Assembly: GCA_017940105.1 (NCBI GenBank)
Contig: JAGAZG010000159.1
Location: 1 to 7,223 of the forward strand
From: Mailhella sp.
GTDB taxonomy: Bacteria; Desulfobacterota; Desulfovibrionia; Desulfovibrionales; Desulfovibrionaceae
Direction of reading: 5' to 3'
Length of the DNA stretch: 7,223 nucleotides
The number at the start of each line of letters is the position of its first letter. The first letter of the stretch is position 1. The position numbers and the translations under genes are program-made. The notes below the pieces were generated by a model. The model was not told the DNA's origin, did no database searches, and was given only the letters and a program-made list of their open reading frames with translations. Of this stretch, positions 1 through 6,464 are shown one piece after another.

Positions 1-1
1 G

Positions 2-2566
2 CCTCTTGTGGACTTTCTGGACAAGCATTTCCAGCCTGCGACCTATCCTTCGGCGTATTACTATAAAGCAGAACATTTCGACTTCATTCACAGCATGTTC
101 GTAAAAAAGCCGTGCCGCCTGCGCTATTCCGTGATTACAGCATGCTATAATGTTGAAAAATATGTCGACGAGATGCTGGAAAGCCTTGCCCTGCAAACGG
201 TAGACTTTGAACAAAATATCGAATGCATTTTTGTGGACGACGGAAGTACCGACGGTACTGCCGATAAAATAAAAGAATGGGCAAAGAAGTACTCCAACAT
301 CAGGTACATTCATAAGGAAAACGGCGGAGTTTCCAGCGCCCGCAACACCGGGCTTCCTCTAGCCTCCAATCCGTGGGTCACCTTCATTGATCCTGATGAT
401 TTCCTGCACCCGGATTATTTTTACCAGATAGATTCCTACCTTGCTGACCACGAAGAAGAGACAGCATTTGTGGCAGGAAGAATAGTCTTTTATTATGAAA
501 AAAATAAAAAATTCTCTAGTCGCCATAACTTTGACCATAAATTTAAACATGCAGTAAATGAAATTTCCATACATGACATAAATAAAGAATTACAGTTTGC
601 CGCAAATTCTGCCTTTTTTAATAAAGATACAATAATCAATAATACTCTTAAATTCCCACCAAAATGTCAACCTAAATTCGAAGATGCTAATTTTATTTGT
701 AAATACATGTACTATGAGAATAATAAAAATGCAGTATTTTTAAAAAATTCTTTATATTTATACAGAAAACGTTCGGATTTAACCTCCTTGATCGATACCT
801 CTTGGTCGCGGCGTGAATCATACGGAGATCTGTTTGAGTACGGCTATATTGACATCTGCGACTTCTATATTCAAAAGACTGGCAATATACCTGCATTTCT
901 CCAGAATATGATCATGTATGAACTTTGCTGGTACTTCCGAATTCTATCTAACAAACCAAGTAGGACGGCATTCCTTTCCGATCAGGAAGTAGAGCGATTC
1001 TGGGAGCTGTTCTCGCGGCTTGTTTCGTATCTGGATGAAAACAGCATTGCTTACGGACCATGGGAGTGGATAGGGCGTGAAGACCGCGTGCCCATGATAG
1101 AACGTATCCTGAACAAACCATACCCGCAGGAAGAATATCTTGTATGCGGCTATGACACTTCCAAAAATCTATTTCATGTGAGCCATGTTGAAGCTGAAGG
1201 AAACAGTGGCACCGTATTTATCGGCGGTGTTCCTACAAAACCGGTGTTCACCAAGATTCAGAAGCGTACCTTCATGCGGCGCGACTGGGCTGAAATTACG
1301 CATGAATGGTATTCCCTGAACGACGTCAGCGATTCAGCCGAAATCACGGCATTGATGGCGGATGGGCGCAGCTGCACCATCCACATTCCTAATAAATTCT
1401 GGGGCGGCTCTCTTCCTCTGACAACCTTAAGGGACTCTTTTCCCCTGCCTCCTGCAGCTGACGATAGCCGTTTTGCCGACGCATGGCTCATCATGGATCG
1501 TGATGAGTCAGCAGATGACAACGGCGAACATTTTTACCGCTGGCTCATGAAGCATCATCCTGAACAGAGAGCTTTCTTTGTTCTTCGCAAGGACACGCGC
1601 GACTGGCATCGACTGGAGCAGGAAGGATTTGTCCTTGTTGACTTCAACTCCCCGGACTATGAAGAACTCTTCAAGAATTGCAGCAAAATCATTTCTGCTC
1701 ATGCGGATCATTATATCTTTTCTTCGTTTCCAGAGCATCGCTATAAGGATTTCGTCTTTCTTCAGCACGGCATTCTTCATAATGAACTGTCGGGCTGGGT
1801 GAATGGATTTCCGGCCACACTGTTCCTGACGGCTGCGAAAAGAGAATACGAAAGCCTTGCTGGAAATTTCAACCACTACAAATACTCAAAGAAAGAAGTT
1901 GCCCTGACCGGCTTGCCACGGCATGACGCTATTCTTGCGGCTCCTATCAAAAAGCAGAAGCAGATACTCATCATGCCTACATGGAGGAACTATATCGTTG
2001 GTCAGACGATTCGCGGCAATGAAAGGGCAAAAAATCCCGCCTTTATGAAAACGACTTACTTTAAGGCGTGGTACTCCTTACTTCACAGCGAACAGCTCAA
2101 GGCGCTGGCGCAAAAGTACGGTTTCGAGGTCGTTTTCTACCCCCATCAGAACTGCCAGCCCTATATGGAAGACTTTGACTGCCCGCAGTATATTCGAACC
2201 GTCCATCAGGGCGAATGCGGCATACAGGAGCTTTTCTTGAATGCCTCCGTTATGATAACGGACTTTTCTTCCGTAGCCATGGACATGGCCTATGCCGTAC
2301 GTGCTGTCCTTTACTATCAGTTCGACGAGGAAGAGTTCTTCAGAAAGCATTTTGAGAAAGGATATTTTGATTATCGGAGTGACGGCTTCGGCCCCGTGGC
2401 TGTGAAAGAAGAAGAGGTGCTTTACGAACTGGAAAAGATTCTGGAAAACGGTGGCGAAATGGCTCCCATCTATAAAGAACGCGTGGACAGCTTCTTCGCC
2501 TATCGTGACGGAAAATGCTGTGAACGCACCTATGAGGCGATATGCAATTTGGATTCACCTCAATAA
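2..2566 (+). CDS. Bifunctional GT2 glycosyltransferase / CDP-glycerol glycerophosphotransferase (5'-partial)
   Basis: This is probably a cytosolic or membrane-peripheral enzyme of surface polysaccharide or teichoic-acid-like polymer synthesis. One half would transfer a sugar from an activated donor and the other glycerol phosphate from CDP-glycerol. Residues below count from the GTG at 8. A GT-A family 2 domain covers about 38-260: VDDGSTDGT at 76-84, ENGGVSSARNTG at 104-115, metal-binding DPDD at 128-131, and a likely catalytic FED at 224-226. Residues 380-465 look beta-rich and unassigned. A TagF-like domain covers about 490-845, with LQHG at 585-588, TGLPRHD at 634-640, MPTWR at 656-660, YPHQ at 711-714 and TDFSS at 751-755. 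No membrane segment is visible. The frame is open to the left edge and no ribosome site precedes the GTG, so the true start is probably outside the window. Bases 481-780 are strikingly AT-rich. The stop is TAA. Family assignment is secure; the exact donor sugar and polymer are unknown. Confidence 0.9.
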   Translation, partial: PLVDFLDKHFQPATYPSAYYYKAEHFDFIHSMFVKKPCRLRYSVITACYNVEKYVDEMLESLALQTVDFEQNIECIFVDDGSTDGTADKIKEWAKKYSNIRYIHKENGGVSSARNTGLPLASNPWVTFIDPDDFLHPDYFYQIDSYLADHEEETAFVAGRIVFYYEKNKKFSSRHNFDHKFKHAVNEISIHDINKELQFAANSAFFNKDTIINNTLKFPPKCQPKFEDANFICKYMYYENNKNAVFLKNSLYLYRKRSDLTSLIDTSWSRRESYGDLFEYGYIDICDFYIQKTGNIPAFLQNMIMYELCWYFRILSNKPSRTAFLSDQEVERFWELFSRLVSYLDENSIAYGPWEWIGREDRVPMIERILNKPYPQEEYLVCGYDTSKNLFHVSHVEAEGNSGTVFIGGVPTKPVFTKIQKRTFMRRDWAEITHEWYSLNDVSDSAEITALMADGRSCTIHIPNKFWGGSLPLTTLRDSFPLPPAADDSRFADAWLIMDRDESADDNGEHFYRWLMKHHPEQRAFFVLRKDTRDWHRLEQEGFVLVDFNSPDYEELFKNCSKIISAHADHYIFSSFPEHRYKDFVFLQHGILHNELSGWVNGFPATLFLTAAKREYESLAGNFNHYKYSKKEVALTGLPRHDAILAAPIKKQKQILIMPTWRNYIVGQTIRGNERAKNPAFMKTTYFKAWYSLLHSEQLKALAQKYGFEVVFYPHQNCQPYMEDFDCPQYIRTVHQGECGIQELFLNASVMITDFSSVAMDMAYAVRAVLYYQFDEEEFFRKHFEKGYFDYRSDGFGPVAVKEEEVLYELEKILENGGEMAPIYKERVDSFFAYRDGKCCERTYEAICNLDSPQ
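481..780 (+). other. AT-rich block within the GT2 domain
   Basis: By hand count this stretch has 72 G or C in 300 bases (24%), while the 60 bases on either side have 28/60 and 29/60 and most of the gene is near 50%. It encodes about residues 159-258, the C-terminal, acceptor-binding half of the GT2 domain, including the predicted catalytic FED. The reading frame is intact across both edges and the motifs continue normally, so the block is functional coding sequence. It is most simply explained as recombined DNA from an AT-rich donor, or as a remnant of an AT-rich ancestral gene. Confidence 0.7.
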
Positions 2567-2590
2567 CGCCGGTTGAATGACCGAATGAAG

Positions 2591-2614
2591 GGGCAGGAGC
2601 CATTGCTTATGCCC
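2591..2614 (+). terminator. Possible terminator hairpin between convergent genes
   Basis: An imperfect inverted repeat sits 25 bases after the glycosyltransferase stop. GGGCA (2591-2595) pairs with TGCCC (2610-2614), and AGC (2598-2600) pairs with GCT (2605-2607), with loop CATT. Between the two stems, in + strand RNA, lie one G.U pair and one G-A mismatch. The bases that follow are only mildly T-rich and there is no clean U-tract. The repeat overlaps the TAA of the opposite-strand gene (2607-2609). It could end transcription from the + strand and perhaps from both sides, but the strength is doubtful. Confidence 0.4.
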
Positions 2615-5600
2615 AGATTGTGTTATCGAAGCGCCGTTCCTTCTCTCCGGCATTATCTTCATTGACCGCACCGTCTATGAGCCCGTCGTTCTTCAGATTC
2701 GTCCTGACAGCATTGGCACTGGATCCCAAGGCTTTGATCGTCGCCCAGATGTTCTGCTTGATCACGTTGACCATGCAGGTCATCATGGAAGCCGGCCTGT
2801 GGCCTTCGGCCTCGGAAAGCTTGTTCTTCAGCGCCGCGAAGCGTTCGCGGTCATTGTCCGGCGTTGCGGGATCATCGATCTTGGACTGCAGAAAGCTCAT
2901 GGCATCCTGATATTTCATGGCGAAAACCTGATTCAGCAAAGCTCCTTCCTGCGGCTTTTGCAGCGGAAATCCCTCAGCCTCAGCCTGCGCCAGGATAACG
3001 TCGAGCCTGCGCATTTCGGCGATGGTCATGGCTTTCAGCATGTTTTCCATGGCCACGGCAAGCCTTGCCTGGCTTGCCTGGAAATTGCTGATGGCGCCGG
3101 GCACTTCGATATTGTACTTGATCTGCATGAGCTTAAAAACAGCGTCCATGCGCTTGCCTGCATCGCTGCCAGTGCCCTTGGCAAAAATGCTGGACACCAT
3201 TTGGCGTATTGCCGCTTCGTTTGCCTGCAATGCGGCCTTCCCGGCATCGGAAAGCATAGGCGCAAGGCCTTTCAAAAAGAGCGCAGGGTCGTTTCCCGCT
3301 GCGCCGGCGATGATGCGCACGACGTTCTTTTGCTCTTCTGCCGAAAGCGAAGTCGCGTTGCCAAAGTCGATCATTGTCACCTGGTTGCCGATGCGCCTGC
3401 CTTCTTCATCCTTAGGCAGGCTGGTTCTTTCTGGAACCATCATGTTCCCGGCATGAAGATCGCCGTGATAGAAACCTGTTTTGGTGAAGAGCCCCTCCCT
3501 GATCCAGATGGTGGAAAGGTTGCCCAGCGCATCATGCTTGTCAAAGGCATCGCCATAGATGTCCGTGAGCTCTTCTGCCGCATCAAGCATGACCTGATTT
3601 CTTTGTTCGGGGCTGCATGTCTTGAGTTCCTCAAGGGCTGCTTCCGCAGCGCCCGCAATTTCGCTCCGTGCCTGCTCCATGAACTTGTCTAGGGAAATAC
3701 CCGGAGCCTTCTCAAGGACCATGCAGCTTCTGGTCGGAGCTATGCCTCCGTAAAGGCGCATGGAATTGACGTTATTAAAGGTCTTGTTGACCATGCCGGT
3801 GCCGGAATCGTAAACATTGAGCCCTGTTTCCACGTTGGCGGCTTCCCTGCTGAGGTCAAGCTCATTCATGATGACAGCGAGGCGGTTTTCAAACGTGTTG
3901 CCCATGCCGGGAATGCCCCTGGCCACTTCGCGGAAGATTTCTGCTTCACGCAGGGCGCGCAAATGGGCATCGGGCCTGAGCATTTTGACGACGCACTCCC
4001 TTGCTTCGGCTTCGCCCTTATGCTTTATGGAGCAGAGGAAGGTCTGTCCCACGGTGGCGGCGCCGATGGACTTCAGCACGTCGATGGACTCGATGCTGCC
4101 ACCGGACCGCTGGATGATGTCGAAGAAATTCGCCTTGACAGCCTGCTGCGGGATGGGGGTGAGATTGCTCTGCATGTCCCTGATGGCGGTCCTGAAGCTG
4201 ACATTGGTAAAGGAGTCCGGATCAAGACCCTGGAGCATTTTCTGCAGCACCGGTCCGGCTCCTTTAAGGAGCTCGCCGAACTGCATGCCATCATCGGCGT
4301 CTTTCGTCGTATTGCGCACCATGCGGGCGAACATCTGGCGCTGATCCATGGGGCTCATGCGCGCGAAGTAGACTTCAAGCGTCTTCTTCAGGAGCTGCAT
4401 CTGCGGATCGCTGCCGCGGTCGCCAAGGATGGCGTCCAGGCTTTTTCCGGCATCGATATCGTTATTCGCATCCGGGAACTGCCCCTTGAGCATCTCGTTT
4501 ATCCTGGTCTGCATGCCGTCCCGCATGGCCTGCGACAGCTTCCGGTCCATCTCGAATTCCATGCGCGCGAAGAAATTGGCCTTGCCCTGGCGCAGATGGT
4601 CGAATTTCCTGTCCTCAGCCACGGCCTTGTCATAGTCGTACTCGTCCATGAACCTGGGGTCTTTCACGCTGATCGTACGTTCATGCGCTTTGCTATATTC
4701 CAAGTCGGCCTTGAATTCGGCCATGCCCTTTTCGCCGCCGATGCCAAACTTGTCGTGCTGCATCTTTTGCGAAAGGTCATCCACATCGATGTCGGTGCCG
4801 CGGTCAAACTCCCTGGTCAAGACATCGACGTACTCCTTGAAATACTCCGCTGTGCCGGGCTCTGAGTTCGGCGCGAAGCGGTCTTCCTTCACGGCCTCGG
4901 CGTGCTGCTTCAGCACATTGTCCAGGAGTGCAAGCACGGCTTCCTTCGCATCCTCCTGCAGCGAGCCGAGCCGGGCAGGAGCGGCATGGGGGTCGGCCGC
5001 CCTTTCCCGCAGAAGATCCGCCAGCAGATCCTTATGCGTGTTGAAGAGATCGCGCATCCGTTTTCCGTCAAGTCTGCCTGATCTGCCGATATCCTTGTCA
5101 TAGTCGCTGATGTTTTCGCCCAGGATGAGATCACTAACAAAGTCATGCACGGCTTTCTGCTGCGCATCCGGGCGCCCCGCCCTGTCATCGGCAGGCGCGG
5201 GGACTTCCAGGAACGTGACGGGGAGCCGTTTGCCCTTGCTTTCAAACTCTTCCAGCTTGTCATTCAGGGCGGAGGCGTCCTGATCGGAAATGTGGCGCCG
5301 TGATATGATCTTGTCGTAGTGCTCAAGAATGGCCTCGCCGCTCGTGACGTTGCCGCGTACCACCTGGAGCGCCATGTCCTTCGCCATGCCCGCGTCCAGA
5401 TACTGAAGCTTGTCCTCAGGCAGGCCGCAGCGGCTTTGCAGCAGTTCACGGCATACGGCAAGCTGATGTTCCTTGAGCGACCTGCGCAATTGCACGCCGG
5501 CTCCGCCGGTATATCTGCCGGCGGCATTGAGAATGCGGTTCTCATCGAGCCTGCGATCATATCGGCTGATCATCTTTTCCACGAGGCCCGCGCCAAAGAC

Positions 5601-6212
5601 ATCGCTTTCTTTCGCGATGTTTCTTTCAAGATTGAACAGGGCCGATTCCAGGTTTTCCAGTTGTATGACCTCAGGCCTGCCCTTGCCGTTGCTTATGCGG
5701 ACCGTGCACGGGATACTCGCTTCGCAGCCGAAATCCACATTGCAGCCGCCCATCTTCACCCGCAGGAACTTCATTTTGGGAAACGTGCTGTCCTTGGCGT
5801 CTCCTTCCAGCATTTTCATGCCTTTCGGTATCTTGTCATCCTTCCTGAACAGTTTGGGAGCCTCAAGAAAGCTGATATTTTTACTCGCCTCAGAAAAAGA
5901 AAATTCGGCGCGTTTCGCCGCTAAAAACGACATGGCGTTGTGCACGTTGTCTATGCCGGATTTAACGGTCGCAAGTGTCTGTGCCTGATTTTTCTCCTTG
6001 ATATAACTCACAAGGTTATAAATTCCAGCAGAAAAAATTGTTTTCAGAATATATTTCAGCGTAGAAGGCTCTTCTGTATAGGCAGCCTTCACCGAATCTA
6101 TTTTTCCTGCGAGATCCCCAGCTTCCTTGCCTTGAACGCTGCTGGGATCGTCCATGTTTTTAAACATGTTCGCTTCAAACGATTTCCAGTTATCTATTGT
6201 TGTTCCGCCCAT
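2607..6212 (-). CDS. Large protein with divergent ABC1/UbiB (COQ8-like) kinase domain
   Basis: A 1201-residue protein with a protein-kinase-like ATP-binding fold of the ABC1/UbiB/COQ8 family; its substrate is unknown. Residues 1-640 are charged and mostly helical, with no domain I recognise. A degenerate KxGQ helix is at 658-661 (KMLQ), the Ala-rich loop at 717-723 (GAATVGQ), the VAVK-type lysine at K743 (CVVK), the ELDxxxEAxN signature at 784-793, the hinge-like MVLEKAPG at 831-838, the catalytic-loop HGDLHAGN at 916-923, and the DFG metal site at 949-951. A helical tail runs to 1201. UbiB proteins are usually about 550 residues with C-terminal membrane helices; here no convincing membrane segment or signal peptide is seen. 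The start at 6212 has AAAGGAGG five bases upstream. The gene has its own promoter and is probably monocistronic. The family call is good. A role as ubiquinone factor is unlikely given the architecture; a secreted effector-like kinase is only an inference. Confidence 0.85.
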   Translation of the reverse strand: MGGTTIDNWKSFEANMFKNMDDPSSVQGKEAGDLAGKIDSVKAAYTEEPSTLKYILKTIFSAGIYNLVSYIKEKNQAQTLATVKSGIDNVHNAMSFLAAKRAEFSFSEASKNISFLEAPKLFRKDDKIPKGMKMLEGDAKDSTFPKMKFLRVKMGGCNVDFGCEASIPCTVRISNGKGRPEVIQLENLESALFNLERNIAKESDVFGAGLVEKMISRYDRRLDENRILNAAGRYTGGAGVQLRRSLKEHQLAVCRELLQSRCGLPEDKLQYLDAGMAKDMALQVVRGNVTSGEAILEHYDKIISRRHISDQDASALNDKLEEFESKGKRLPVTFLEVPAPADDRAGRPDAQQKAVHDFVSDLILGENISDYDKDIGRSGRLDGKRMRDLFNTHKDLLADLLRERAADPHAAPARLGSLQEDAKEAVLALLDNVLKQHAEAVKEDRFAPNSEPGTAEYFKEYVDVLTREFDRGTDIDVDDLSQKMQHDKFGIGGEKGMAEFKADLEYSKAHERTISVKDPRFMDEYDYDKAVAEDRKFDHLRQGKANFFARMEFEMDRKLSQAMRDGMQTRINEMLKGQFPDANNDIDAGKSLDAILGDRGSDPQMQLLKKTLEVYFARMSPMDQRQMFARMVRNTTKDADDGMQFGELLKGAGPVLQKMLQGLDPDSFTNVSFRTAIRDMQSNLTPIPQQAVKANFFDIIQRSGGSIESIDVLKSIGAATVGQTFLCSIKHKGEAEARECVVKMLRPDAHLRALREAEIFREVARGIPGMGNTFENRLAVIMNELDLSREAANVETGLNVYDSGTGMVNKTFNNVNSMRLYGGIAPTRSCMVLEKAPGISLDKFMEQARSEIAGAAEAALEELKTCSPEQRNQVMLDAAEELTDIYGDAFDKHDALGNLSTIWIREGLFTKTGFYHGDLHAGNMMVPERTSLPKDEEGRRIGNQVTMIDFGNATSLSAEEQKNVVRIIAGAAGNDPALFLKGLAPMLSDAGKAALQANEAAIRQMVSSIFAKGTGSDAGKRMDAVFKLMQIKYNIEVPGAISNFQASQARLAVAMENMLKAMTIAEMRRLDVILAQAEAEGFPLQKPQEGALLNQVFAMKYQDAMSFLQSKIDDPATPDNDRERFAALKNKLSEAEGHRPASMMTCMVNVIKQNIWATIKALGSSANAVRTNLKNDGLIDGAVNEDNAGEKERRFDNTIWA

Positions 6213-6217
6213 TGCAG

Positions 6218-6225
6218 CCTCCTTT
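6218..6225 (-). promoter_or_regulatory. Strong Shine-Dalgarno site of the kinase-like gene
   Basis: On the - strand this reads AAAGGAGG, followed by a five-base spacer and ATG at 6212-6210. It is a full match to the anti-Shine-Dalgarno core at ideal spacing, and it decides the start in favour of 6212 over the in-frame ATG at 6254, which would add 14 residues and has no such site. Confidence 0.9.
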
Positions 6226-6235
6226 CTTGCGGATA

Positions 6236-6264
6236 ATTTTATTCTGCTTAGCATGGCATGTCAA
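6236..6264 (-). promoter_or_regulatory. Near-consensus sigma-70 promoter of the kinase-like gene
   Basis: On the - strand a perfect -35 box TTGACA (6264-6259) is followed by a 17-base spacer and a -10 box TAAAAT (6241-6236; five of six match TATAAT). A run of six T lies directly upstream (6270-6265) and may act as a proximal UP-like element. Transcription should begin near 6228-6230, giving a short leader of about 16-18 bases that holds the Shine-Dalgarno site. Such a good match suggests strong, largely constitutive expression unless an operator is present. Confidence 0.85.
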
Positions 6265-6333
6265 AAAAAAGGAAGATGGAGAGCTGCGCCTTGCTGGTAT
6301 ATATGCCTTGCCATTGAAAGAGCCGCGGCTGTA

Positions 6334-6356
6334 CATACCGCACATATCGAGGTATG
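6334..6356. repeat. Inverted repeat CATACC-N11-GGTATG in the intergenic region
   Basis: Six-base arms (6334-6339 and 6351-6356) flank an 11-base spacer, about 70-90 bases upstream of the -35 box of the kinase-like gene. The arm at 6351-6356 overlaps ATGGCA (6354-6359), which could instead pair with TGCCAT at 6309-6314. It may be an operator half-site pair or an RNA hairpin in transporter read-through RNA. Arms this short can arise by chance. Confidence 0.25.
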
Positions 6357-6440
6357 GCAGAGCCCTATCGTGGACTGCTCAGCAGGGGAAGACGCTGACT
6401 TGCCGCCCATGACGCGTTCATAGTCGATGCGCAGGCAACT

Positions 6441-6464
6441 GCCAGACCATGCTCATGGCCTGGC
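6441..6464 (-). terminator. Hairpin overlapping the stop of the transporter gene
   Basis: On the - strand GCCAGGCCAT (6464-6455) is followed by loop GAGC (6454-6451) and ATGGTCTGGC (6450-6441). In RNA all ten pairs form, nine Watson-Crick and one G.U. On the + strand that G.U becomes an A-C mismatch, so the structure favours - strand RNA. The TGA stop (6455-6453) lies at the stem-loop junction. No U-tract follows, so it may be a non-canonical terminator or a 3'-end stabiliser rather than a textbook intrinsic terminator. Confidence 0.5.

Noticed and set aside
8..10. GTG as the true start of the glycosyltransferase
   Set aside because: The frame is open to the window edge and the seven preceding bases hold no Shine-Dalgarno site, so the gene most likely begins outside the window.
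2799..3692. Open + strand frame of 297 codons opposite the kinase-like gene
   Set aside because: It lies wholly antisense to a well-supported gene with clear family motifs, shows no domain of its own and no ribosome site was found; a mirror of GC-rich codon use.
3963..4865. Open + strand frame of 300 codons opposite the kinase-like gene
   Set aside because: Antisense to the kinase-like coding sequence, His/Leu/Ala/Gly-rich low-quality translation, no recognisable motif.
5319..5924. Open + strand frame of 201 codons
   Set aside because: Antisense shadow of the N-terminal region of the same gene, with no supporting start signal or motif.
6213..6254. Longer start of the kinase-like protein at ATG 6254
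   Set aside because: It lacks a ribosome site and lies upstream of the predicted transcription start; ATG 6212 has AAAGGAGG at ideal spacing.
6263..6270. Run of eight T (- strand) as the U-tract of a transporter terminator
   Set aside because: No GC-rich hairpin lies directly upstream of it; it abuts and partly forms the -35 box, so a promoter role is simpler.
6363..6422. Tiny - strand frame MNASWAASQR... of 18 codons
   Set aside because: Very short, no ribosome site and no resemblance to a known leader peptide.
6154..6423. Two overlapping + strand frames running through the intergenic region
   Set aside because: They begin inside the kinase-like gene in antisense, cross its promoter, have no Shine-Dalgarno site and give no recognisable protein.
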